Shown: piece by piece, positions 39,001-51,485 of the stretch
Layout of the letters: each line of letters starts with the position of its first letter
Numbering within the stretch: the first letter of the stretch is position 1
Assembly (NCBI GenBank): GCA_026745465.1
Contig: JACYXH010000216.1
Coordinates: 2,993,501 to 3,057,500 of the forward strand
Reading direction: 5' to 3'
DNA length: 64,000 nucleotides
DNA from: Lota lota
Lineage: Eukaryota; Chordata; Actinopteri; Gadiformes; Lotidae
Notes under the pieces: model-generated
The model's input: only the letters and a program-made list of their open reading frames with translations
Database searches by the model: none
What the model was told of the DNA's origin: nothing
Translations under genes and position numbers: made by a program

Positions 39001-40309
39001 ACAATTTGAGTGCCAAGTTACTTTTACATGGTGAAATGTCTGCACATTTTAAGGTACATAACCATTAAATGTTAATTGAATAGTTATGGAGGAACCAAAG
39101 TATCTTCATTGCACTTAACCTATGGAGCGTTGCCATTTTGCTTGTGTGAGAATTACAGCTTTCAAAAAGGAACATTTAGAAAAATGACTTTGTTTGTGCT
39201 ATTCAATACCACAATTCATTGGCCTATAAAGTCTAGTAGACAGGTCACAATCTGAGGTCTCTTTAAGTATTGCTTTTGATGCTCCATTCACAAATTTGAT
39301 ATGGCATAGCACTCAATTAAATGGATGATCTAATGGGGAAAGTGTGTAGACAGTCCTGACCTCAGGCTTAATAACCGGGCTAGGACTAGGGGGTGGAGAT
39401 CAGAATCTTAACAATAAGAGGATTTGAGAGTAGTTATTTTAGTCTGCCACCACATCTCTGGATAGAGGATGTTATAGATTGGACAAACTGCTTATTCCCA
39501 GCAAACTACAAAATGAAAACAGCACTCTTTCTGTTAATGTTTTTAAAGCTAAAAAGGGCCCAGCTTAAAACCAACTAATATGGCACTTCTTCACTTTTGA
39601 TTCCTACCAACTCGAATCGAAAGCGCATGATTTCCACAACCTATATTCAACAAGAAAAAGTCTAGTGATTGTCAAGTTATTGTCCTTAAAAAGGCCATTT
39701 CACAATTTTGCCTGCAAACAGTGTCCACCATTTCCTCTCTTCTCTCAACTCTCTCACTACATAGCGTTCTTTACAAGGTTAGGACTCCCATGAATGCAGC
39801 TATTTGACTCCGGATATCAAGAAGGTCGTAAAAACACGCGCCGGTTCAGCATCTCATATTTGTTCTTTCACAGAGTGTGTGTTTGTTTTGTTTTCGGGTG
39901 GGGGAGCGGCGGTGGGTGGGGGTCTGCTGCGGTCGGGCAGGGGAGCAGAAATGCTTATCCTAATAATTTTCAGATGGCTGAGGAGGTTATGATTGGAGCT
40001 TGTAACTGCTAATGTTAAGTGACACCCCATTGCGTTCAAGGTGGGGGGGTTTACTGCTTCCTAACAAGAAATGATGTCTTCGAGGATCCGCTTCCCGTGT
40101 GTAAGGAGAGAGCCGCCGAGTCATCAAGGGGCCTGCTTCTGATTGGGGTACGGGGGTGGGGTTGTGGTGGTGTGTGTGGCTGGATGGGTTAGTACCTGTG
40201 TGTCATCAATTCAGTTGATATCGGTACTCTTTAACAACCTGCAGCAATGGACCTCCAGCACGGCCTTCATACACATACTAATCATTCCTTTAAAGTGACA
40301 ATATGTTCA

Positions 40310-40360
40310 TATATGCCACTCGGTGGACGCTTCTATCCAAGGTGTTCTACAATGCTGCTC
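40310..40360 (+). mobile_element. Relic of the same fish repeat tail, opposite orientation
   Basis: CACTCGGTGGACGCTTCTAT and CCAAGGTGTTCTACAATG are a diverged form of the fish motif GGCAGACGCTTTTATCCAAA then GCGACTTACAATG, the reverse complement of the motif at 28680-28730. Confidence 0.35.
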
Positions 40361-40415
40361 GAGCATGCATTCATAGCAAATCGAACCTCGTAGGAATGCT
40401 TGTTTTGACCAGCTG

Positions 40416-40418
<3 letters not shown>

Positions 40419-40448
<30 letters not shown>
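40419..40448 (+). repeat. Poly-G run of 30
   Basis: Thirty consecutive G, a strong G-quadruplex candidate. The length is likely to vary and is error-prone in assembly. Confidence 0.9.
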
Positions 40449-40449
<1 letters not shown>

Positions 40450-41970
40450 AGGTAGCCATGCTGGAAGAGGTAGTCCCGAGAACATGGGCTAATGTTTTGA
40501 GTCCTTCTGACCTGCGGTACCAAAGCCACTGAGAGTATGCACCAACAGAAAGACTCACTCTGTTTCCTATTCACAGTGGCTGCTCACAGGCCTGGGATTC
40601 AAAGCATGGGTTACTGTGGCAAGAGGATCTGAACTTTTATGGACTTTTAGAATTTACTTTTATAAAAAAGGAATTGGATCACACCACCATGCTGAATCCC
40701 TGGAATATATGTTTTCCAAGAGAGAAAAATAAGTTTTCTTCCACTTTTACAATAACAATGATGACAGCTAAGGTGAAATCGATCTCAGAAGTGGGGGGAA
40801 TATTGAATGTCCCATCTGTATTGAATACCCTGTCGGTTTCAATGCTACACAGAGTGAGGCTATTCATTACCTTCATGGACCCGGCTAAAAAGATACAAAG
40901 CGAGAGGGAGAGAAAGAATGCCAAACTCAAAATAAATCCTTGTGCGATGAAAACGTCTCGGCTGCAGGTCTCCATCAAATAGAAACGGATGCAGGAACAA
41001 AATGTGCTTTGGCTTTTGTTCTCGTTCTGCGAAAAGTCTGGAGTGTTATGTTTGTGAAAACATGTATGTTTGGTTCCATGCAGCCTTCTGTATTATGAGT
41101 GAGCCCTACAACATGGGAGGAGGAGGAGGTGGAGGAGGTGGAGGAGGGAGTGAGTTAGGTCAGTTTATGATTCATGTGGGTGCAGAATAACCCCTTCACA
41201 CTCAATACTTGGGATTGGGATCCAGGATCTTTGCAAATGTCATTGAGTTGATCAAAGCCGTTGTCTCAAGCTCCCGAGTGAAGAATCCATTGCGCTTCAA
41301 GGTGCTGCATTATTCATCATGACCTTGTTAAGTTTTCTTATTACCTTTGAATGTGTTTGTTTGTATATGACTTGTGAGGGGAAGTGGAAACCATACTCCC
41401 TAAGTACACTACAGTCTAGAGAATATAGTAAAAAAAAAAAATCTGGGACAACTGATGCTTCGATTTTGGGATAGAGATTGCTAATATTAATATTGCCTAA
41501 TAATGTTAATAATAGTTCATATTAATATTAACTTAGGATATTATTAATGTCCTAAGAAACAGGTGCTTATAGTATAACAGCACGTTGTGTGTGGGTGTGT
41601 GAAGCTCCGGCAGAGCAGCGGTTGATTTTGATGTTTGCGTCCGAGAGAGGGATATGCTTCCAGGACAATTATAGTACAACGCCATGTGGCGCATACATTT
41701 TATGATTAATGTGCTGGGTAATGGTCACACACCCACATGGGCAAAGATAAAAACCCAGTGAGTCTGTGAAGACAGAAAAGTCCGACTGGGGATGGAGATG
41801 CTAAAAGGGCACTCAGAGCCCCAGACATGGCATGCCCAATCTCTCCCCAGCATCCTTAAACCTGGCTGATCATCACACAGACTGCTCCCCACTCTACCCC
41901 CCCCCCCAACCAACCAAGGGCTTCCCAAGGGCCACGCCCCCCTCCTCTACAGTCCATGTGTAACAGCCAC

Positions 41971-42215
41971 TGGCCAGGCTCTCTCGCGCTCCCCTCCCCT
42001 CTCTCTCTCTTGCGCGGCTCATGTCCATGTGTGCCGGAGCATTAACCACCCCGATCCCGAGAAGGCACGCCGCAGAGAACCATGTGACCGGCGACCAGGC
42101 GGCCAGCCAGCAGGGCCACGCGAGGGCCGTCTCTCCGCGGGGGGGGTCAGTGCTCCGTCAAGACTTGTTTGTCATGAGGGCCCTGCCACACACTCGCGCC
42201 ATATCACTCTTAATT
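41971..42215. promoter_or_regulatory. CpG-rich patch, candidate promoter or enhancer
   Basis: CpG dinucleotides are far denser here than in the flanks (TCTCGCGCTCC, TTGCGCGGC, CCCGATCCCGAG, ACCGGCGACC, CACGCGAGGG, TCCGCGGGG). It lies about 1.5 kb before the proposed first exon of shisal1. No donor or coding exon is evident. Overlapping open frames at 42021-42346 reflect GC content. Confidence 0.4.
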
Positions 42216-43243
42216 ACATCACCCAAGAGAAGGCCCCAGACCAGCTTGTGCCACTGGTGTGGCGCTGTTCGATCAAACTTTATTTATATGTGTATACTGC
42301 ACATATAGGCGATCCAGTGCAATGGGCTGAGCATTTAAATGAATAGCAACACGAGGAGTGGTGTTGATTTTAAATGGCCAAGATAAAGATACAAGATACA
42401 AGACTCAGGGGAGCAGAGCACTTGGGGGAGGAAAACAACATGAATAACAAGGTCAGGTAGTGATTTAAAAGGACAGACGAAAAAACAATGGTGCAATTAG
42501 AGAAGCCATTGTTTTAGTTGTACTATTCTGAGAGGGGGAGGGGTGGGTGGGGGGGGGGGGGGGGGTTGGTATTCTGTTGCCTTGTCTGTTGTTATTTGCC
42601 ATTGACGCGTTTGACACTCAATCAGCTCCGTAGACATCGCTAAGAGGCAGCTTCCCACTTAGGCTTACAACCTAGTCAAGACTCCGTGCCCGCAAGCCAT
42701 ACACACTGATAATGCGCTCCGAGTTTACATGGTAACACAAAACATAATGGGCAGCAGAGACATGCACATGCCTTGGAAGATACAGCCAATATATTACCTG
42801 GGTTACATTTGTTTGTTTAATACAGTTAATTTTTTATTTTTATGAAAATGTATCACTAAGGGGATAATATTTTGGAATAGATTCTGAATCTAATAGCAGG
42901 TTGCATCACCAGGCATTGTGATGGTTACATTAACCAAAATAAATAATGTGGAAAATTTAATTACGAAACAATATTCAAGCCTACGGATGATTGAGCCTGA
43001 TAAATCCATTACCTCTATCTCTGTCATTAGGATGAAGCAGGTTTCATTAAAATTAAACGGCAGTGCATGGTTGGGGATGTAAGGGTGAGTGTAGAATAAT
43101 GATTAATTATTATTTTTATATTCATAAATTATTTAAGCAGGCAGATTATGCAATTTAACTTAATATGTGTACATATATGTACTGTATGTGTGTGTGGGTG
43201 TGTGCATTGTGGTTTGATGGTATTCAGAGTTCTCTCTGACGTG

Positions 43244-43244
<1 letters not shown>
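42216..43244. other. Gene-free stretch, candidate conserved non-coding DNA
   Basis: A G run lies at about 42549-42565. The segment 42790-43080 is AT-rich, unique and free of simple repeats, with homeodomain-like cores (ATTTAATTACG, TTAAAATTAAACGG). It has the look of a conserved element near a developmental gene, but conservation cannot be seen from one sequence. Confidence 0.35.

Positions 43245-43298
<54 letters not shown>
43245..43298 (+). repeat. (CA)n microsatellite
   Basis: Pure CA run of 54 bp, followed at 43410-43450 by a (TC)n block. Confidence 0.95.
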
Positions 43299-43301
<3 letters not shown>

Positions 43302-43479
43302 GGGGAACCATAAAAAACATACATTCACAGAAAATCATCCTCGAAATCTTCCTCCAATTTATTCACACAGACCCCTCCCCACTCTCTTTACCTCCCTCCC
43401 TTCCTTCCTCTCCCTCTCTCTCTCTCTCTCTCTTCCTCTCTCTCTCTCTCACACACGCTCGCCTACTTACAGACCAGCG

Positions 43480-43888
43480 CTTCGGCTCACTCCCTCAGTC
43501 ACTCTCCCAGTTGCCGCTCTCCGACAGCTTGCATACAGAACACGGGCTTGTAGCAGTGCAGAGATGGAGAGAGAGAGAGAGAGTTTCTTTCCTATATTAT
43601 AATCTTCTCTTTTGTCTCTCTTTAACTCTTTCTAGACACCTTTTTGTGATTCTTCTGATCCCCTCTGGCGAGCTCGCTGCCCGCTCCCCCCCTCCCCCCC
43701 GGTCTAAGCGGCTGGTCTGATCTGAGTTCATGCTCCAGGGACCAGAGACGGGGGGTCCTCCGTTTTGAGTGGACACGCCACGGGGTCAGGACCAGTAAGC
43801 ACGCGGCAACAGGGGGCTAATTGACCGAACGGGAGAGAAGAGAGACCACCTTGTCTTTTTGGTCTTGCCTGGGATTAAAGCGACTTTG
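43480..43888 (+). other. shisal1: Probable 5' non-coding first exon and promoter of shisal1
   Basis: The segment is CpG-richer than its surroundings and ends in CGACTTTG followed by GTAAGTGGG, a consensus 5' splice donor at 43889. The coding exon at 59727-59960 opens with a splice acceptor, so a separate upstream first exon is required, and this is the best donor-ended CpG-rich segment I see. The transcription start is not determined; an AT-rich CTATATTATAATC lies at about 43591-43603. A 12-codon upstream ORF starts at 43730. The link to shisal1 is inference; it could be the first exon of another transcript. Confidence 0.4.
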
Positions 43889-44459
43889 GTAAGTGGGAAA
43901 ATGCCGGCGGTTATACGTTATATTTCTCAAACTAACATTTACACCGTTGCTATTTTTATTGTCTTCTTAATCTCTTTGGGATTTGGGACAAAGCTGTGCT
44001 TATTCAAGCCACTTCCTATCTGAAGCACAATAGTATATCACTTATCAGCAAGGCATCGTCGCTTTACATATGTACACATGCGTTTCTCTTTTCAAAAGTT
44101 CAAAAGACCCTCAATGGATTTCAAAGGATTGATCCCGTTTCCACTCAGTAGGACAGGGAGTGGTGGAGCTCTGCGGCTGGGGGTGTGGGGGTGGTGGTGG
44201 TGGTGGTGGTGGTGGTGTTGTTGGTGGTGGGGGGGGGACCCAAAGTTTCACCCCGGGTCAGGAGGACTGTTGTTGGTGCGTCCACTGGTATAGTGTCTCC
44301 TCCAGTTATTCACTCACTCTCTGGCGGGCGTCATGAGAGCTGAAGCGGGGCCTGCTCCCTCTCGCGCGCTGTGCTTCGTTTAGCTTGGTCTTTCACAGGG
44401 AGCACAATTACAGCAGATTGACAGCCAGCCGTTGCCGTTGGTAACTTGGAAGCAGGCGC

Positions 44460-44509
<50 letters not shown>

Positions 44510-44713
44510 GATTTGAGGTGGCACCTGAGAAAGGAAGGGGTTTAGCCAGAGAAGGAGATTCCCTTTGTTCGTTGACTGAAGCGCCTGCTTGCTTGGCAGA
44601 TAATCAGGAGGTATCGCCCACTTGTTTGAGAGACTATACTGGCGTGTGGACTGGGAAAGATTTAGGTGCTCTTAATGCATGACTAAATATTGCCAGAGGG
44701 TTTGTGTGTGTTG

Positions 44714-44716
<3 letters not shown>

Positions 44717-44799
<83 letters not shown>
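44717..44799 (+). repeat. (GA)n microsatellite, about 83 bp
   Basis: An uninterrupted GA run, purine-only on this strand, so a candidate triplex-forming tract. A 27-bp G run follows at 45363-45389. Confidence 0.95.
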
Positions 44800-44800
<1 letters not shown>

Positions 44801-45348
44801 ACGAGCGTGTGTGTGTGTTTTTGTGAGTGTGTCTACTTGAGAGGACATAAGGGAGAAGGGGGTTTATAATCGCATGAACACACCTGTCTCTTAGTGTGTG
44901 CGTGCGTGTGTGTGGTTTTGTGTGTGTGTGTGTGTAATGAGTGTGTTTAGTGTTAATGGTAACTAAGAATAATAGGGTGACTAAAGGTTTTTAATGAACA
45001 AAGAAAATATTCATGGCTTGATTCACTTAGAGAGCACCCTGCATTGTTAGCTAAATATATCTATATATTTTTTTTAAATGTTGTTCCAAGTAGTGTAATG
45101 TAATGCAGCGGCCCAGGCTAGCTTAGCTTGTTCAACAAACATAGTGAACAGTAACAGTGATGGCTTGGGTGTTCCTGTGCAATATTCCGTTAGTATATTG
45201 TTTCATAAGGAATGTTTTTTTGTGTAATATTGTATTTATGCTTGGGTTTTTTGTCCTCGGCGACAAAGTCCTAGAACATGCCACAGTGGCAGGATGAAGA
45301 ATGGGATTTTTTAATTCAATTTCCTGTGATTCACTCCAGGGTTTGGTG

Positions 45349-45379
<31 letters not shown>

Positions 45380-45483
45380 GGGGGGGGGGAGTTGATTAAG
45401 AATGTATTAAAACGTGACAGACAGAGCTCAGCTGGAAACACATTGTTTTCTCTGTGTAAACACAAGCAGAGACACACGGGCCA

Positions 45484-47994
45484 ATTACTCTGCATTGTGT
45501 CTGTTCTGACACCGTTAAGGCTATTCCTGGAGCCACACAGCGTCTGGTATTTAAAAGGGGAAATGTATTGCATAAGCCTAAGACTAACGGCCCATTCATT
45601 TCCCACTGACCATTAAAGTGAAGCCCAACATCATGCCGCACCATATGTTTGGAGACTATCACTCCAAAGCCTTTCCATATTAAACAGAATTGTTATAATT
45701 ACGGATCGGTGGATGGACCGCCGCCTCACCTGCGTTTAGTTTAGTCTAAGCTTGGAGTGAAATCCAAATATAGTTGCGCTTACAATCAAAGTCATGTTTG
45801 ATGTGTGGCTGGTTGGGCTCAAGCCTAGATCATCGGCTTCTCATAGGACGTGAAGACTTTGGCCTGTGTCAGATCATCAGATGATGATGAATACATCCAG
45901 GAATGTATACGGGGACTCCATCAGGGGATTGTTGACCTTTGCCAAACCCGAAAGACTGCCCGACCATGACCATGTGTTCATACTAGCCGAGGTCACACGC
46001 AGACACACACCCACACAAAAACCGACACATACACATACACACACAAACGTGTGCATGCAAACACGTGTGCGCAGACGTGCACTCACACACCCCCACACAT
46101 AGGGTATTCAAACAACATACACATACACATGCAAACACACATATAAACACACACACACACACACACAGGGGTGGAAAGGCAGGGCGAGGCGTCGTGACCA
46201 GTGCCTTGGCAAAATGTCTCAAGGTGAAAACAAGGAAGGTAGTGTGGGACCACTTCAAATTCAGACCAGATGATCAACACGGTGTCCACAATGCAGAATC
46301 GCCGGCAGCAGCAGATGTGTGGATAGAAAGCATTATCGTGGGTGAAATCCGTAGCTGAATCACAAGTAGGGGCATCAGGGATCGGCTGGTAGGATGGTGA
46401 TCATCTTCCAAAGCGTACTGTCGGAGACGAGATATCAAACTACTGCTGTTTGTTTAGCCACCATAATGAGGACTTCTGAGCACTGCAGAGCATACCCGTT
46501 TCTAGATATCAAATGACTGCACTTAGAGAAGGTTTTCGAGGAGGATATGCGGTCTGAATCAATGCTCAAGCACTTCCTGACTGTTGGTCATTTGCAAAAA
46601 GATGTACTTTCAAGTGCATAAGCGGTTGGTGCTCTAACTAACCCTATTATTCTATGTTCCACAATATCTGTATGGATCTACCCCAGAGTTATATCACATT
46701 TTGTTATGTGGTAATCAACGATAGGGTATAACGCAACTTTTATTTACACAAACCAAGTGTGTGCATTAGTTGGATATGAAGAACAATAATTTCCAATCCT
46801 TAGTCCTAAAACAACTAATGTAATTAACAATCCAAATCATCCCAAACCAATAATCCTCATGTCAGTAAACCAATCGAGCATAGATGGATGGCTCACATAA
46901 TTGCGTAGTGGATTGAAGAGGGAAGAGTGCACTGTTTTCCCTCATAATGCACCTTTAACAAATGTCAAGGCCGTCTTAATTAGTGTGATGATCTGTAACC
47001 GCTGTGATCAAAAGTTATCGTGAACCACGCCCATCTTTTTCTTTTTGTTAGGTATTACTCAATTACTCTGCACTGTGTCTGTTCTGACGCCGTTAATGCT
47101 ATTCCCGAGATAAGATGGATGTCTCACATAATTCCACAATGGATTGATGAGGGAAGATGATTGTTGTAGCAGACAGTAACTTGCTTGACAACACAAACAG
47201 CTTCATCAGGACTGTCCAAAACAAATGGCTGCCTGCAGAGCATAAATTACATTCAGCTCAAATCGCAAAGAAACAGAAACAACATGTAGTCGCTCAGCAT
47301 GGCCGACACACAGAAACCACTGTCTTGTTTTCCAAGCTACTGGGTGAAGAAAAGGCCATGCTTATTTTGACATGTCTCCCTCGCTCTGTATATGTCTATC
47401 TCTCTTTGTCTCTCTTTCTTTCAGTCCATCTCTCACCCTTTCCTTTCTCTTTGTCTCTCTCCCTCCCTCTGTCTCTCATCTCCCTCACTCTCACTCTGTT
47501 GCTCTCTCCCTTCCTCAATCAGTTGCTCTCTCTCTCTCTCTCACTCTCTCGCTCTCCCTCTCCTCCCCCTTCCTCTTGTCTCTGGGGTGTTTCCCAGGCT
47601 CAGGGCTTGGCTCAGTGTGAGTGGGTGTGCCCTTTTGTGTTTGCTGTGAGCGTGCAGTGTTTCTGTTCATGTGAATAGAAAGCATAGCGACATCACGAGT
47701 CAGAGAGAGAGAGAGGAGGACGAAAGTGATAAAGAGAGATGCAGACCGACTGAGAGAGAGACAGAAAGACTGGCCGGTGCCGGCTGGTCCATGGCTACAT
47801 GCTGATCAGGAGCCAGAGGGTTCTTGATGAGGTGAGAAGCCTGCGCCTTTGATGCCAGGCCCCGTTCTAGATTAGACCTCACCGAACAAATGACAATCTA
47901 CTGGAAGTCTGCAGGAAGAATACACTGCATACTGCTGCGTCTAATTGTCATACAGCCTCCCCCCCTGCCTGTCTCTTTCTTTGTCAAACACACT

Positions 47995-48068
<74 letters not shown>

Positions 48069-48306
48069 TCGCTCTCTCTGGCAATCTCCATCTGTCACTC
48101 CAACACTTTTCCTCTTTTCCTTGTGTCTCCCTCACTTCCTGTTATCCTCTCGATCACCCCTATCCTCTTGCTTTGTGCAGCCTAGTGCACTTCCCTCGTA
48201 ACGTACCTTCAACAAATGCCTAGGCCATCTGAGATAGTTGTGTTGATCTGTAACCGTGGTGATCAAAAGTCCTTGTGAACCAGGCCCATTTATTTTTTCT
48301 CTATGC
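45484..48306 (+). repeat. Diverged local tandem duplication within the intron
   Basis: Three segments occur twice in order. Segment B (ATTACTCTGCAYTGTGTCTG, then TTCTGACRCCGTTAA) is at about 45484 and 47060. Segment C (GATGG, CTCACATAATT, GGATTGA, GAGGGAAGA) is at about 46883 and 47112. Segment A (ACAAATG, GATCTGTAACCG, TGATCAAAAGT, GTGAACCA) is at about 46945-47050 and 48197-48306. The simplest reading is a tandem duplication of a unit of roughly 1.3-1.6 kb, later altered by growth of TC-rich simple repeats. Confidence 0.65.
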
Positions 48307-49722
48307 AGTTAAGATCAAACAGATTAGTGGATAGGAGCATTGCCGCAGCATGCGAGAGATGAAAAACATACAAAATATTCTTCAATCATTTTTTATTGTA
48401 CAATATAGCCCGAATTGATTATTCCTCCAATGGTTGCAATTCTCAGCCTAGGGGATGTGAATGTTGTTGAATGTCAGACACCAGTGACTCGGAGTCAGAT
48501 CCTGTGGGCACTCTGTGCCTCTGCTAAGTCATCATGGGTAATGCCTGCATCTGGCTTCAATGGGGCGAAGCAGAACGCATCCTGACCTGATCCTCTGCGT
48601 ATCGTTACTGGCTTCTGCTTCCTATACTGCTCAGAGGCATTGATCCAAAACACAAATCCCAACTGGGTCTCCTGCACTCTGCTCTAGTCTAGTTTGTAGT
48701 GGATAAAACGGCCTGTTAAACCTTTTCATTTAACCACTATGCTGGCCTGCATGTTTTTATGTACTCTGGCCGATTCCATTTCCAGTAATGTGGAAGGTTG
48801 CGTGGAGTATCGCTCTCTCCTCTGGGATTTGTGGCCATCGGTTGTTTGAGGGTGTTTACGGTTATTTTGCATTAGAGGGAAATGCATTTTTCCATTTGTG
48901 CAGCTACTGAAAAATCTGACGCTAGAGGAATAACGACATAAAAATAAATAAACAAAATAACGAGCTGCTGAAAGTTTAGACTTTTATCCTCAGGCTCTTA
49001 TGAATGTTAATGAAACTATTGCTTTCATGAGGTGTGTGTGTCTTGAATAGAAAAAGGTAAGAATACAACATTGATTCAGGAAATCCTTTGAGGCTTAAGT
49101 TATATTGACCCACATTAAGTGGTTCAATTCCAAATGAATGCAGCATTCAATTCCATCAAATCCCTGATGGTAAATTATTCAGAAATCAAAGGCTGGGTAA
49201 ATATTGACGAAAACAGAGCCAACTTTGTTTGTATAGGGCTTGTACATCAGAATGCATTATGGGATTTTTTGTTGGCCATACTCCGCTATATATTATATAG
49301 TCAAGAGAGTTATGGTACCGTAAACTCCAAAATCAACGCAAATATACCAAAACCTAGGTTAACAAATACTTTGTTTTGTGTCTCGGATGAGAAACACTGT
49401 GGCAGTTTCAAACAAAACAATGTCATAAAAACTATAATTCCAATGCTCCCATTCTCCCAAAATGGAGGTGGTTACTGCGATGTGCGTTGCGATGTACAAG
49501 CCATACATCTCTCTCTTTACACATTACATTTTAGTTTTCAATCTCTAACAACGTTCGGTCTCTCAACTAGAATTAATTGATTGAAGAAAAAAATATAGAG
49601 GAAGAGAGAATGTATCTTAGTTTGAAGTGGTGTGGCCTGTCATCCTTGTACCTGCAAAGCTTTTGGCTAATATTGGGTTTACGGCGCTGTGACTATGGTG
49701 TACCTGATCTCGCTCTCCCTCC

Positions 49723-49758
<36 letters not shown>

Positions 49759-51450
49759 GCCCATCATTTTGAGCTGTGTTTAACCTTTCATTGACCCACG
49801 TCACCGCTCAGCTTCATTCATCAGTGGAATGAATGTTGCCATCTATTTTAGAAGCCAGACTGTTCAATAAATCTTTATCGGTACTCGCGGTTTTGCTTCA
49901 CCATTTGCACTAGTTGGCACTAGTTGTCCAGAATGCAGGTTAATCGCTCACATTATTATTCACCGGGTACAAGATAAAAACGTTGGCAGGATAATATGGA
50001 GCCCAAAGAGAATGTGTGCTGCTCAAATACGTGGAATTATGTGGAACTGAAATGACTCGCGGTATGCTGTCTCTGAATTCCGTCACTCCATGTGTATGTA
50101 TCGTACATATGTATGCAGGCCTTGGAGCAATGACCATATAAATACAGCATCCCGAATGGGATTACATTTGATGGAGTCCTTAAAATGACCATACATGGGG
50201 ATCCTATGAACGTAATATCGTCACTTTTGTGAAATATATATACAGTATATCCTCATCCAGGATTTCTACTGCGGTACCATCCCTGTGTCTCTGCTGGCTT
50301 TGGATCTCATCTTCGAAAGCGTCTAACCTTCTCCTCTGTGTCGCCACCACTGATGAAATATGAATAACTAAATAGAAATAATGAAATAACTCGAATAGGT
50401 GGCAGTGGGTGGTGTAGTTTGTTCCACAGACCAGACATGAAGACATCGTCACTTGGCTGTGCTGACGGCTGGCCCTTCTCCAGACGGTTGTGGCCAGAGT
50501 GGGAGGGTGGTTGAGGTGAGCGCTAGCCTTTAAAGTGTAACATCATCACTGTCTGATACTGGCTAGTGCTTCCTGGACCAGAGGTGCCTCAGAGCCTGTA
50601 CTGCTTTGGCCTCAGCCTGATAGCAAGAGAAGTAGAGACCGCAGTATGGTTCAGATTACTGGGCCTCATTTTAGCAAGGATTTGATATCACTAGTATCTC
50701 AACCAGAAGTGATGAGTGATGATGTGGAAAGGTATGTGGAACAGATATTTGTGGAGGTTTAGGTTCTGAGTTGCTTTTTGCCTTTTTCTCCTCCTTCCAA
50801 GGATCACAATGGAAATTAGCTTAATGTTTTTTGTTTTGTTTATTCTTGATGGTTTTCTACTAATGTATGTGTTTGTTGGCTGCATATGTAAATAGCCATT
50901 TAAAATGATCAAAATACAATACATACAAAAATGTATGTAGTGAATGTACATACATTTTTTAAAGTTGCTAGGGAAAACACATAGAGACAAGGACCAAGTT
51001 ACTGCTTGGCTTAGAACTGTTGGTGTATTTGAAACAGTCTGAAAACTGCTCGTATATTAATGTTTGGAAGAGATATACTGTACTTGGTAGATCTCCATTT
51101 TGGGCGTTTTGGGATGGTGGGATGAACAATTGTACCTACAAAGTGTTCAAGGCCACAAAGCTGAATTCTTGAATGCTTGAATTATCATTTTGGTGCATTA
51201 CCTAATAGGGAATACTTGAGCCCTATTTCATTAAATATCAAGATTCTAAAACAATATTTTCTCTGTGTGCGCTGCTGCTTTGAGGTGAGGGCAAGTTGTC
51301 AAAAAAGGGGAATCCTCAGTGATGGGGGGCCTCCAGCCATATTCAAGCATGACTTGAGCTAAGATGAAAGCCTCTTGTGCCTGTGGAAGAACGGGGCATT
51401 CTGTCTTAATTCCAGCTACCACTGAGCTAAATACAGGCCTTGTGTGTCTG

Positions 51451-51485
<35 letters not shown>

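Larger units (their letters stand above)
36031..41970. other. Gene-free stretch
   Basis: No gene recognised in nearly 6 kb. It holds a G run of 30 at 40419-40448 (listed separately) and a GGA repeat at about 41118-41150. An AT-rich block at 41475-41560 contains CTTAGGA/TCCTAAG inverted repeats. Short CpG-richer patches near 39880-39950 and 40085-40130 might be regulatory, which is inference from composition only. Confidence 0.45.

Noticed and set aside
43148-43720. 190-codon frame near the proposed promoter
   Set aside because: Built from CA and TC repeats with no recognisable domain.
49119-49580. 153-codon + strand frame in the intron
   Set aside because: Not a simple repeat, but no domain, signal or family is recognisable and no splice or promoter context supports it. 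Most likely chance, perhaps an old repeat.
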